A program made the translations under genes and the position numbers. Below the pieces are notes generated by a model that was not told the origin of the DNA, did no database searches, and saw only the letters and a list, made by a program, of their open reading frames with translations. Positions 1 through 13,000 of a stretch of DNA of 64,000 bases are shown here, piece after piece; positions within the stretch are counted from its first letter, which is position 1, and the number at the start of each line of letters is the position of its first letter. This DNA comes from Dioscorea cayenensis subsp. rotundata (taxonomy: Eukaryota > Streptophyta > Magnoliopsida > Dioscoreales > Dioscoreaceae), in NCBI RefSeq assembly GCF_009730915.1, contig NC_052475.1, positions 22,254,285-22,318,284 on the forward strand. Reading direction: 5' to 3'.

Positions 1-1840
1 TAGCCAGTGATAATTGGGATCGTCTAATTAATATGATGTGTGTTTTGCTTCATGAGTAATTACTAAATGAGTTATATTTATAGACTTTTTCTTTTTTCTG
101 GCTAAATTGACCTCCATGATGTCAGCTATTTGCTTTGTTTTATTATTCAAAGAATGCATAATAATGAATTCTGTATTTGGGTCATATAATACGCATGCAT
201 CAATCTTTTATTCCATCTTATTATATTACTAGAATCATTCGCTACCTGTTGAAACCAACTCTCCATCTAAAGGTTGGCAATTAGTGAAGGAAACAAATAT
301 GTTGCTTTGTAAAACTTCACAGTAACTTGCCCGCTGTTTCTTTCTTCCAATGTTTCCTGAGTGGCACAATAAATCTTTATTAGTTTTTCAGATTATGCAA
401 CCATATTTGTCATCTGCTTTTCCATTTCCCCCCTTTCAAAGTAGATGCTGAGTGTTATTCCTGGATTGAGGTGAAAGGATCATCTGAAATATTTTTTTGC
501 CATTGGCTTTATGGGTTCACTTCAATCATAGTTCACAAATCATATCATAAATCTCTTGTGAATAGCTCAGTTTTGTTCAATGCCTCACACATATAGAAAA
601 ACTTGAGATGATTACTGTTTATATTGCTCAAAGAAGCTAGGATATGCAAGTATGCAACCATAATTTGTAGTTTGTGTTATAGTCAAGATTCATGATTGTT
701 TTGGTGAATTTTCTTTGAAAGCATTGAATGTATCATTGAAACTACTTGGAAAACCGCTGCAATTTGTAATGCAGGTTATCTAGAAGTTGGTGTGAGTTGT
801 GTGACATACAAAGGTGTGAAGAGAATTGGTTATCTGGTGGAGGAATGAAAGTGTTTTTTGTTTGAGTTGTTTCATGCGAAGTGAACCTATATGACCATTT
901 TCCTATTTGGCATGGTGGAAAAAACCATATTTTAAATTGTTGATTTGCTGTTAAAACTTAAAACTCTTTGTAAAGGCACTACAATTTTTTAAGAAGATGA
1001 TCTATATAGAATTAAAAGGAGACATGTCAAAGTATGTAGAGCATAGACAAAGCATTGTTTAAACAATGAGATTTTATTGATATTGTACATTTTGATGAAG
1101 AAGTCGTATGCATATTTATGACCATACCTTTGAAAAATAAGGTGATGGAGCAAGAGAACAAATTTTATTCCCCCCCTAATGCCTGCGGTCATGGCATGAT
1201 ACAAACATTAAAGGATATCTTTTTTGATGGATGCGTTGATTACACCAGTAAGATCTTCAACCAAGCAAGCTTGTATAGTTAGATGACTTGAATTACAGAC
1301 TTATATCATTGTCTATTAATATATGACTTGCACTGGTTGGATAAAATGTAATGTTTATTGCCTGACCTTATAGTAATGTAAGCTTTCACCAAATATGAAT
1401 GATACGTGTTTCTTTATTATGGATAGTTAGAAAAGAGTTTTTCTTTTTCTTTTCTTAAATATTTATGCGCATGTTAACATGACTATTATAGCCAAAGCGA
1501 ATGCCCACACTAGAGGAAAACCTTAAATTCTGTGGTTTTTTTGGTTAAAGAAAACTGAAAGAATGAGTGAAATACAAATCTGTAAGACAGCCTGCATCTT
1601 GTTTTTGTTTGTATACTTGTTCTGGGTAAAGCAAATGTGACACTATCAGCATCTGTTGGGGCTCTAGTATTAATCTATTAAAATGGTTCATTCATTACTC
1701 GTTTTCATATTCTCATCTTTATTGTTGAACCAAAGCCATGTTTCACATCAAACTTCTTCTGTAATTTTGTCCATGACAACCACTTCTCTAACATATCAGC
1801 ATCTGTTAGGGCTCCAGTATCCAAGTATGGAATAATATCA
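1..1840. other. Intron sequence of the OB-fold gene, no exon found
   Basis: AT-rich sequence without a recognisable upstream OB-fold exon. It contains a 27-bp imperfect direct repeat (1644-1670 and 1794-1820, two mismatches). A minus-strand stretch of about 45 codons (about 1705-1840) looks coding-like but has no start, no splice context and no family I recognise. I treat the whole as intron. Confidence 0.5.
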
Positions 1841-2079
1841 ACGACCTGCGGGTCTATTGGTACACGGGTCGCCGATAGAGCTCTCACCGAGTGGTGAGAG
1901 TTCGATTCTCGGCTGAGGGCACATTTCTGGGAGTTGTGAATAGTGGTTGTGTACGAGTGGTTCCAGCGCCCACGTGAGCGCGGCCTCGTTCCCACTTGTT
2001 CCACCGAGGCTTGTGCACGTTCCTGGGGTCTCTAGTGGGTTCGCCCGCTCCTCTTCCCCCACCCCCAAAAAAAAAAAAA
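1841..2079 (+). mobile_element. tRNA-derived SINE
   Basis: The head resembles an RNA polymerase III promoter: an A-box-like region near 1853-1869 and a B box GAGTTCGATTC at 1899-1909. A GC-rich body follows, and it ends in a run of 13 A (2067-2079). The composition differs sharply from the AT-rich intron around it. It has the right length (about 240 bp) and a tRNA-like 5' end for a plant SINE. No clean target-site duplication was found, so the exact 5' end is approximate. It sits in the last intron of the OB-fold gene in sense orientation. Confidence 0.65.
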
Positions 2080-2250
2080 TCATTATTTCTACTTCAGTGA
2101 TTTCATACAATGTTCAGTCGGGAATTCCAGTAAATGTCTAATATGCTCTAGTAATGAAAGGATTTTTTTAACTCAATTTATTCATATCATTATTTCTACA
2201 TCTCTTTGAAGTATATAACTAACACAATAAACTTTGTATATGTTTTCCAG

Positions 2251-2441
2251 TTGACTTGTTGAAGCCGGACACTACTGTGATCGTTCGCAATGCAAAGATC
2301 GATATGTTTAAGGGATCAATGAGGTTGGCAGTTGACAAATGGGGTCGTGTCGAGGTTACTGAACCTGCTAATTTTACAGTGAAAGAAGATAATAATTTGT
2401 CTCTGGTGGAGTATGAGTTAGTGAATGTAGTGGAAGAATGA
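2251..2441 (+). CDS. Last exon of an OB-fold nucleic-acid-binding protein (At4g28440-like), partial
   Basis: The exon begins after a TTTTCCAG acceptor, in phase 1, and runs to TGA. It encodes about 63 residues, including NAKIDMFKGSMRLAVDKWG and NLSLVEYELVNV, which match my memory of the C-terminal part of the plant At4g28440-like family. That is a small OB-fold, SOSS-B/RPA-like protein of about 150 aa presumed to bind single-stranded nucleic acid. The first half of the protein (the start and the first OB strands) is not found in 1-2250. It must lie outside the window, upstream of a long intron that fills that stretch. The family call is from recalled sequence; biochemical function is inferred from the fold only. 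Confidence 0.85.
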
Positions 2442-3467
2442 GTAGGAGTTATTGATGGTGTCTTTAAAGGAAGACTTAAGAGTCCTTTTGGTAGGTTTTA
2501 GTTTCTTTTTAATCCTAGTGAATATCCATATTCCATCAAGGCTGAGTCTCATCATAACATTATTGTGGATTTTATACAAAGTTTCTATGAAGCTGACTGT
2601 GTTTGTCTTTTGTCTTTTTTCTTGTTATATGATGGTCTAGGGGGTGGTTAATTATGAAAGTTGAATGTCAATTGATCTCTGCTTAACTCGGTGTTGGAGA
2701 ATCAAAATATAGATTTCAAGCACTGGTAGTGATTTTTTGTCAAATGTTTGTGTATATAAAGTTTATGGTTCCATCCTTGCTCTTGTAAGTGTGTGTTCAA
2801 GCCTTACAAAATCCCATATCTTTCAAATTTACTCTTAAATTGAGGTTGAGTTTCTTATGAATCAGCTTGTTAAATATTACCAAGAAAAGAATCTTAAGAT
2901 GAAATATTTTCTATTATATTTTACTGTATTTGGGGGCACAGCCAATTATGCATTATATATTTAAGAAGCTTATATTTTCCATAAAAACACTTCAAGATAA
3001 AAATTTGCTTCAGTCCCCACTACTTGCACAAGTATAGATGCAGTACATACTGCTTACAAGTAACATCACAAACAATACGGAGAAAAAAAAAGATTGATAC
3101 TGTTTCTTATGATTCTTCACAAGTTAAGATACAAACCCTAGAAAACAATAGTTTTGAGAATTCTGATTCACAAGTGGCAATTGATCAACTAAGTACGACA
3201 AGGCTTGATCAATCGAGAGCATTAGGTATAACAATTGTTCTTGTTTTAGCTCAACTAAAGGTGTGGTACAATGAGATTTTTCAGAGCATCAAATAAACCT
3301 TGTCAGTGCCAGCGAGCATGCAAAGTATGCAGGGAGATGAAAGAGGATGGGGTAGAAGCATCTTCCGAAAACAATGCAGAATGATTTCCATCTACACACT
3401 GAACTTAATAATAAATGGCTCTTGATGTCATGCATGCACCTTGGCAATGTGATCTCCAACAGGATGG
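2442..3467. other. 3' flank between two convergent genes
   Basis: Holds the 3' UTR of the OB-fold gene and, on the other strand, that of TRAPPC5. The longest open frame (3024-3296, +) has no splice or family support. I see no further gene. Confidence 0.5.
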
Positions 3468-6400
3468 TTAGCCAAGTCTTGCTTCTCTCTTGATCACCTG
3501 AAACACAGTTTTTGCTGAAATATCTAAATATAAGAAAATACTATTTACCAAAAATCAGACACGAATTTGTCAGAATCCTTATCAGAAATCATGGATGTGT
3601 GCTCCAACAGAAACCGATTTTGAGTCGGGATGGCAAAGTAAATGACGTCTTGAGTTAATAAGCAAACTGTGCAGAACTAAGCTTCATTGATCTGATGCCC
3701 CTCTCGTTCAAGTTTGAGGGGGATTATGAAGTTATATAACCTTAAAATTATGAACAAAGACATGCTATGAACCTATTTCACATGGTAACTTCTAAAGGCT
3801 GCACATGTTCATTGTGTGGACTTGAGAAGCCAAAACAGCTTATATGACGTGCAAGCAATCATCTGGATAAAAAAAAACACTCATGTGTTACTTGACATGA
3901 AAATAATAACGATTTGATGATTGCAAAGGTCATGCGTTAGTTGCTGTAGGGATATCAGAACACATTACAATTCTGGAACACATGGAACACCTGATGGTGC
4001 ATATCTGGAAGCATTGCAACTCCTAATTCATTATGAAACAAAGAATAAACACACTCATGATAGATACATCTGAGAGGACACGCAAGGGGATGGCTGGCTG
4101 AGTTGTGCCAGAAGAGTATGGATAGTTTTCAGCAGTCTCCCGAGGGATGGCTGAGTGAGAACAGATGCATATCAGATGTTTCACGCAAAAATTAAATAAA
4201 CATCTCTGCAGATAGAGATATTCCTAAAATGTCAAATCTTAATTCAATTTCTTCAGCAAATCTACAGTTGCCATTGTGAGCAAAACACCTGAAGGGCCCA
4301 GTATGACTATAATGCACAAGTTCTGCTTCTCTTCTGATATCTTACATCTGAATGATGAAATATTTATGATCATTCTTATATAATTTTGAATTTTTAATGT
4401 ACTGGATTGAAGATGCTTTCTGATTATTAGCAGTCATTTCTGAGCAACAAGTTCTCGTTTCAAAAGGTTTTTTCCACAGTTTTGTAAGGATTGGTCTCAA
4501 GGACAATGACAATAACATATAACACAGTGAAGTTATACTCACCTCTTCAGCAAATTTTATAAGAATGGTAGTTCGCGGCCGTTGCAAGCCCTCCATGGGT
4601 ACAAAATGTGCTGTTACAACAGCTGGAAATCCTGCGCTATCCAAGACACCCTTCAAAGAAAAGGCGTACATGCAATCACCACCAAACAGATTGTGTTAAA
4701 ACTGAATAAAGCTCAAATAATACTGTCTGCTCACCCTGACAATACCAGCAACAAATGCCCCACAATTGAATGTTCCCATATCTTTAGGTATGGATATAAA
4801 TCTGGAAGATAAGTATATATAAAGTAAATTTTAACACAAATGTTGTATGTTATAACCCTGCAAAAAATGCAATACTTTACTGCCTTACCGGTTCACAAGA
4901 AGTTCCTTTTCACTGATCATGTACTCATCTTCATGCTCAGTTCCTTTTTCAAGTGAATCAGCTACCTGCAACATCAGAGATGTCATACAATCTTACAGTA
5001 AAAGCATTTATTAAATAATTACTGAAGCATTTATGTGGTAAATAGGGAATAATTGTGACCAGATAAATTGGAAACAGATGAAGCAGCAGGAGGCGGCCAA
5101 TAGATAAACAAGGAATTACCAAGTGAAAAAATTTATCAAATAGAGACAAATACAATAGAGATCATAAACCAGGAAGAGCAACTGTTGGAACTAATAGAAT
5201 TAAGGAAAAAAAAGGGAATAAACTTAGATAAAGGAGAAAAAATTAAGGGAGAAATTACCTTCCCAAAGAGAACTTTCCAAACTGTGCTGTGTACAAAAGA
5301 TAAAATCCCAAGTAATCGCGTCTCCCTTCTGTTTCCCTACATTACAAAAGTAACTCAAGTACACCAGTGGTGCAGGAAGAGATAACAAACACGTTGATGA
5401 TGAATGATAATGACAACAATAGGGTTAACAAATGCTGAAGTACAACTTGAGCTTTTTTTTTGCCCTTTCTTGGGTCAAGAAAACACTATCCAAGAGTCAT
5501 CACATTTTATCACTATGTTTAAAGTACTAGTCGGTATTTGACTATTTTTGTCAGCACATCACAAAAAGTTGAATGATCCACGATCATCTGGCATTTATCA
5601 ATAAAAAACTATAGTCAAAGGATACCAAACAAACACAATGAAATATAATACTCTCTGCAAATGAAGAAAAAGGACCTATCCCCAGGACCCCAACTTTAAT
5701 CCTTCGTATAGGTTTAATTGATCTCTTACCAAAGCTAGGCATGCATGAGAAAAAAACTGCTATGCAGCCCTTCTAATTTTTTTTATTTTTTCTTATTGAT
5801 TACTTTTTTTTTTAATGGAAAGCACAATATGTTTCGAATTCAGTAGGGTAAAGCTAGCCAATACATGTGGAAAGGAAAATTTTACCTCAGAACCAAAGAT
5901 TACTATGGAATATATTCTTATTGGAATGTGGAGTATCTAACCAGCAGTCTGAGAAATCATGTGTTGACATTGGCTCCATCAACCAATGTAGGTGCTAATT
6001 ATTATATTATTTTGATTTCAACTCTAAGGCATGTTCAAATATGGTATACTTGTTTTCATATTATAATCTTTTCTCCTACAAATATTTAAACCAAGACAAT
6101 ATAGGTGCTCTTACAAGCTTAAAATAATTTCATTGCTACTTTGAAACTTGTTGATCATTTTTGAAAGCTAGAATTATCTTAAGGAAGGTGGTTGGGCCCA
6201 GGATTTCCTTCACGGAAGTTCATTTAACCCTTCACAGTTTTCCCTGAACCTGATATATTTTGTAGACTGAAGACCAATTTAGTCCAACTGATCAAACATT
6301 TCCCAATGTACACTACACAGCACTTGAGAGAATCCCAAAAACCACTTGAGCTGTATAGTCTTTAATTTAATGTACTACATTATATTTATTCTCATGTGTA

Positions 6401-9137
6401 AAACATACTTAAATTATATCCTTTAGACTTTTCAGTTCAATGTAGGATTTATCACTGTCAGTAGTAGAAAGGGCCACCCAAGAGGTAGAATCTAAAAGTT
6501 ACTAACTGTATAGTCTAAATTTTTTATAACTTGGGAGGGAAGAATAGAACAATGACCAGAATACACCAATGATTTGGGTGAGACTTACGATTGAGTCATG
6601 TCAGCATGTATTGACACCTCTAATTATGGTTTTCTAAAAATATTGAAGAAATAAAGATGAATTGAATATAAACCATTTGTTAGTGCATCCTTGTCTTTGT
6701 AAATAAGACAAACATTTCGATCTTGACTTTGAAGCGCATACTTCAGAGAACACCTTAAGTAGTAAGAAATCTCTAAACCAAGTAGACTTTATACTGATCT
6801 TAGAGTGCTTTGACGGACCACTTTGAAATGAATTTCTTCATTTTAGGATCTTCATGTCCAGAAGTTATTATGAAAGAATTAAAAATAACATTTGGTCAAA
6901 CACATGCATGTGGTACCCAAACATAAGCTCCATAACCATATCTTGATTTCAAAATTTTGCCATATCTAATGATCATTTCTTCATTGAACAAGACTAAGAA
7001 TAACCTTGCCTATAAACAACAGGAACAGACAACAACAAATACCCTAATTTATGTTATACGTTAAACAACTGTGTATCCTAAAACCAAACAGTCGGAAGAA
7101 GATATTTATTGTTAGAAATAGCTTCCTTCGAATTAAGAAAAACAATCTTTTTTCCAAACACATAGGGAAATATTAACACTAAATGGTCCATGAATGCAGC
7201 TCGAGAATATTGAATGGATATTATACCTTCTCTCTATGACAGAGAAGTTCAAGAACTCTTGCTCCAACAGCATAGCCAGCATCCTCTAGTCTGTTCCATA
7301 TTCAACATACATTTTTTAATTTAAAAGTAAAATATCTAAAAGCACCATCCCATAAAGCGAATTATCTACAACCAAATTTTTTAGAACAAAGTAAACAAAA
7401 ATAACACACAGAAGAAAATTTTCATACTAAGCAACAATTACATGGAGCCAAGAGAAGGATCACAGCTGCTCTCCCAAAAACAAGCAGGAAAAGGAAACAA
7501 CCAACTAGGCACAGCTTCAATATAAAACCGTCTCGTTATTGAAATAAACATATAAAAGTAGATAATTTGTGCTTTACTTGTGCATATTGATTCAATCCCC
7601 AGAGACCACAATTTAACTTGCATATAACACCTAAAAACCACGAAAAACCTACCCAGATGCATTACACCTTGGATCAATATGTGAAAATTGGGAAAATGTC
7701 TAAACAACATCAAGAACTTAATCAGGTTTAGCGTACCAAGGAAAAAGAAAGAAAGAAAGGAATCATGACAACAATTAGATTATATGGCAACAATTATGTC
7801 CTAATAAAGAAAAGAATGTTGTCTAAACTACAACTTCTAACCCAATCCAAGCTTCTCCTCCCTTCTTTCCTATTACTCAACTGTAGTATGTGAAACTTCC
7901 GTAATTAGGTCACTCCCTATCAATGCATAATTCAATTTCACTCATAGATTTTCTTTTGTCTTTTTTTTAAACATTAAACCAAACACATATTGGCAAAAAC
8001 TAAAAGTCAAAAAGTATAGGCATAATCACCAGGTAAAAAGAATGATAGAAGGGTATCAGATTTTGGAAAGGAAATTATCAACGCAAAATATGAGAAAGTA
8101 AAAGCTTGCATGGTTCATATATTACTTATCATCCAGTAAATTGCAAGTACAAATTTACACCGATAGTACTAGAATCTGGAAACAAAAAGAAAAGGGGGAT
8201 AAATGAGGCTAGAAATGACCATTTAAAAGTAGAGCTCCAATAATCAAGTAAATGAGTTGAATAGATTGCCTGAAGTACACAAGTAACTAGGAATTATCAA
8301 CCTTCAACAGAATGACTATTAAAATTGTCTTTGATAGAGGATTGCAGTGGTAATTTTACAGAAATTGAATTCATTGGCTCTGACATAAGTTATATTGAGC
8401 ATATGAAAATTTTTGATGCAGAGTTTTTTTTTTTAACCAAATTTAATCCCATAAAAATGGTGAATGCATTATTGAACAAGTGAAAAGAATAAAGAAGCCA
8501 TACACCTATTACTTCAGCAAAGACAAATTAAGGAGATAATTAGCATATAACCTCCCAACCAACAAATGGCATTCTCAGGCACTAGTCTATCATTACTAAT
8601 CAAATCCTATAATATAATGGTAATTGTTGGTCAGTAACCAAGTCCTAGCGTACAAAAGTTTTCAGATCGTTTCTTTCCAATTTTTTCAACTTGATGAATT
8701 ATGCATATCATTCATGTAACCAAAATTCAGAATAAATTATATTCACCTCACTGTAATTCAAAAGAGCCTATCCAGATGCCAAAATAATTCTAAAGACTTC
8801 ATCGACGAAAATCAAACATACTAACATCTCTAAACATGAAATCAAAGACAAAAACACACACGAAGATCAGCAAGGATCGCACCTCCGCTCAAGCTCAGCG
8901 ATGTTGTCGACCTGCGTCTGGTTGTACTGCACTAACTCCGAGAACAGGAAAGCAAAGGCGCTCAAGCTAACCTGTGATCGAGAATGAAGAATGAGGAATT
9001 GGAGGAGAGTATAGAAGTGGATCTCGATCGAGAAGTAGAAAAGGGATCGGAAATCGTAGTACTACCTCATGGCGGCCCTTGCTGAGGGGTTTCTCGAGGA
9101 CGTTCCCGTACTGCTTCATCTTGCCCGCCCCGATCAT
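3468..9137 (-). CDS. TRAPPC5: TRAPP complex subunit 5 (TRS31)
   Basis: The protein is a Bet3-family subunit of the TRAPP vesicle-tethering complex, which acts as a Rab/Ypt exchange factor at ER-Golgi and Golgi membranes. Eight exons join in phase to 585 nt (194 aa plus stop), the usual family length: 9066-9137, 8883-8971, 7227-7290, 5259-5336, 4889-4965, 4735-4801, 4543-4650 and 3468-3497. All introns are GT-AG. The start MIGAGKMKQYGNVLEK is the family N-terminus. SAFAFLFSELVQYNQ (exon 2), ETRLLGILSFVHSTVWKVLF (exon 4), and GTFNCGAFVAGIV and GFPAVVTAHFVP (exons 6-7) match the plant TRS31 sequence I remember. The last exon encodes only nine residues ending REARLG. I see no broken residue or frame. 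Introns 3 and 7 are long (about 1.9 and 1.0 kb) and hold no other gene. Confidence 0.96.
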
Positions 9138-9231
9138 CGCTGCTGCTCAGAGAAAGAGAAAGAGAGAGAAAGAGAGAGAGCACCAAGGTTCGGTCTATAG
9201 ACGAACAAGACGATGAGGGCCGGATCCTTTT

Positions 9232-9239
9232 TATTTATA
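9232..9239 (-). promoter_or_regulatory. Probable TATA box of TRAPPC5
   Basis: TATAAATA on the minus strand, about 95 bp upstream of the ATG. The likely 5' UTR between them is a GA/CT-rich run (about 9150-9180). Position and sequence fit a plant core promoter; the transcription start itself cannot be seen. Confidence 0.55.
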
Positions 9240-10031
9240 TCGGGATTCGGGAATGGAAATGCCAACGGGTCGGGTTGAGCTCTTGTACTCTACCCGAACC
9301 CGATAGAATAAATTTTCAATAAAATTTATAAAACCGCTAATTTCAAATCAGGGCCGGTCTATTAGTCTGTGGGCTTGATAATTTTTTTTTTTAAATTCTT
9401 TTTATTAAATAATACATTACATAATAAAAATATAAATATAAATTATTATTAAACATTACAATAAAAAAATATTTATCCAAAAAAATATTACAAATACCAT
9501 AAAATTAAAAAAAATATTTATCACCTGCACAAGTGTTCAATGTTTAATTATTTTAAAACCTATCGTTTCCAAATTCTTGAAAAACCTTCACATATTACTC
9601 ATTTTACTGGAAACAAATAATTAAAAAAAAATCATAAAACCAGAATTTGGATTAAGCTTTACTTGATCTATATAATAATTTTGAAACAATACAAAAACCA
9701 TTGTGCGTGAATGGGAAAATGCTGCCAACCTGAGGATGCTGAGAAGTGAAAACCTCAAACACTTACAAAGCTATTCCAAATTACAAGCACATGCCAAACA
9801 TACTCTAATTGAAGGAATCAACAGTCAAATATAACTGAAAATTTGTACATGCCATTCCAAATTGTATAAAGGGCACTTTGCCACCACATTTAAGCAGTAA
9901 GTTATTAAATTACATCATAGATTCCCATAGAAAACCTAGTTTGATTGAAGTATGCAAGCTGTGAGCTGTAAGGAGAAAAACTTATGATATCAATTTCCTT
10001 TCTCCTACATTAAAAGATGTATTCAGAATTC
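9240..10031. other. Intergenic, AT-rich
   Basis: Spacer between the TRAPPC5 promoter and the CBP20 3' end. The right part should contain the CBP20 3' UTR. No coding or repeat structure is seen beyond A/T runs at 9380-9520. Confidence 0.5.
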
Positions 10032-13000
10032 CTATCGGCGCCTCTTCCTGTCATCGTCTTCATCCTCTTCAGAGTCACCACTGTCTCGGAACCGTGGGTT
10101 CTTCTCCTACAGAAGGACATGAATGAGGATAAGTGACAAAATTCACGGCGAACATACCATATTTCAGTGGAAATAGTTTGTTAATTCACCTGTCTAGAAT
10201 CTTGATCAGAGGGTCTCCTGGAATCATAGTCAGAGGTTCTCCTTGATGTCTCGTGACCTGAATGTTCATTCTCCCGATGGCGCTTCCGATGATGATGATG
10301 GTGGTGGTGATGGTGATGATCTTCAAACATTTAAATGTTTTAATGCAAGTCATAAATGCTAAATTATTTGATTCGAAAGGATGAGCAGCATAAGCATGGA
10401 AAAGATCATGTTCCCATTATGAAACTAGAAAGAACCAAAACATGAATCAACAAGGGCACCAATATATAAGAACAAACCTCTCTCATATCTGTTGTTTGGA
10501 CGCCCTCGTCGGTCACCATCATGTCTGCTATCTGCATATTATGCGAGGACACAGGACAGAATGAAAATATGACTCATTCTAGAAAATATTTTCTCACTTT
10601 ATTGCCAGTCAAGCACTAAAGCAAAGCTTAATTAAGTAAATGTGCTTATACATAAGATGGCATGCTACATAGCACCACACAGGGATATTAAATTGTGCTC
10701 CTGAATGGAAACAAGGAATTTTCCATCTCTAGCCTTGTCATAATGTCTCTACTTAGAATTTGAAGCAAATCACACAAGACAAATAAAATTACCACTTAAA
10801 TAGAAAATAGAATGCTGTCTAGCCTCATCTAGAAGGCATTTCATATTCTTTATAAAGAGGTAATTGCGCTCCAAAAATTATACTTTTAAGTTTCACAATA
10901 GAAGATTACAAGAACATGGCTTTGGCATGGGAGGTTGATCAATTCATGGACAAGGTCAAGCCAACACTTAAGATCAGCACTTCTAGTTGGCCACTAGTCC
11001 CCCATGTATATATGAAACCCTTTAAGATGAAATAGGAACTTTTGACAGGCTACAGCCAGTGATGGTCACTTCATGTAAAAAATTATCCCTTCTTTAAACA
11101 AAATGCAAGCACCGTCCAATGTATAGTGTTTCATGAAAGCAAAAGCTACCAACTAAATTCAACAATAAGTCTTAACATTTTCATGTAGAGTGATGTGTTT
11201 TTATCAATCCACTAGAATTGCAATTCTAGGGTAAATATCTTGAGTGGGTACCATATTATAGTTATTTTTTATTTTGAGCATCGAACTTCAATTTGTATCA
11301 TTTTGGCCATTCAATTTTGATTTGTATTCATCACGAGGGTACCAAGGGAATTCCAAAGAGAATTTGATGTCATATACGTCACATTTACCATGTCAACATC
11401 AATTTGCCACGTCATCAATATACGCGGACGTGATTTGTGACCAAAATAGACAACGTAACCACTCTTATTGACACAACACTTGCCAACGAACTGGTCAATA
11501 AGAGTGTCATCGTGGCTTTCTTTGATGATGTGGCATGTCCGCATATGCAAATGACACGGCAAACTAGTGTTGATGTAGCAAATCTGTTGTATATGTCATC
11601 AAATTCTCCCCGAAATCCTTTTAGTACCCTCTCAGTGAACACAAATTAAAATTGGATGACCAAAATGATACAAATTGAAATTTGATTCTCAAAATGAAAA
11701 ATGACCATAGTATGGTACCCACCCAAAAATATTATCCTGCAATTCTACCATAGAAACTACAATTTACCTTCTCCAAAAGAAAAAATATGTATATTTTGCT
11801 CAACTTGTATGCTAATATATGCAATAGGTGCTCAAAACAAAATTATATGCACTTATATAGGGAGTACGAATCATCATCAAAATTAATGGCCACAGTTCAA
11901 AACCAACAAATGCAATATAAAGTAATACAGTTCTGGTAACTCACAACTTGGCTGAAAAGCCCCCAGTGAACCTGCACCATAATCCACCAACTGTCTCTGT
12001 GCTTCAAGTTCTCTCTGCACTAGTTTTCCGTAACCGCCTCTATGTGCATTGTATTAAGGAATCAAAGGGAATATACAAAGCTATGCTACATAAAAGTAGA
12101 CATTATAAAAAGGTAGACAGCATTTGGAGAAAAAGGCAAAGCACTTCACATTTTTACATTTTAAATGTTTATATAGATATCTGCATCAGTCAAATGTTTG
12201 CAAAATGTGCTCGAGACAGTGAGATATATGCTACATTCATGTTGGTATCTACATTCCAAAGAAAGCAAAGTGGAATATAGATGTTAATCAGATAATATGA
12301 AAGTTAATGTAAACAAATTCACACAATTTCCATATGGATTACAGAAGGGAGCATAAATTGAAGCAGGTTTTAACCAGAGAACTGGTTTTTAAGACCATTG
12401 TGGAATAACTAGCTTAATGTTAAAAAGGTGCCATTGTTTATTAATTCTTAAGTGGGTCAGATCACAAACTGAATAATGAATCTTAAGAATCTCTTTCATT
12501 AAATAGAGAAAAAAAAAAATGTAAGGATGGGAGCATATTCATGAATATTATGGAAAAACAAAATGGATGTAACTTCAAGAACCTAAAAGCATAGCATGGC
12601 TTTAATATCATAGGTCAACCAAGGAGACTGATAATATTATAAACAAAGGTTGTCGTCTCCTAAGAATACCCATTTTATAGAATTTGATCACAACAGGGTA
12701 CGAACAAGAAATAACTATATAACTATATAAATCTTTAAATATAATATCACTATGGAAAATATTCAGTTTCACAGACCAACATTTAAACAAAAAAATAATA
12801 GTTATCTACCATACTGTTGTCTATGCCAACGTAATACAAGACTCAAAAATAGTGAATCACAACCCAAGAAAACAGACAAAAAATTGTCCTTGAAGAACAG
12901 AAGTATGGATGCAAAAGAAGCCAATCAATGGCTCACACAATAATATTTTATTACCAACATGTGACAACTACTACATTAGTAGCATTCATATAACCACTCA

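Noticed and set aside
5865-6089. Possible exon in TRAPPC5 intron 3
   Set aside because: No family match, and TRAPPC5 is complete without it.
11311-11649. Several overlapping open frames in CBP20 intron 5
   Set aside because: They lie in the two arms of the fold-back MITE and mirror each other; no coding evidence.
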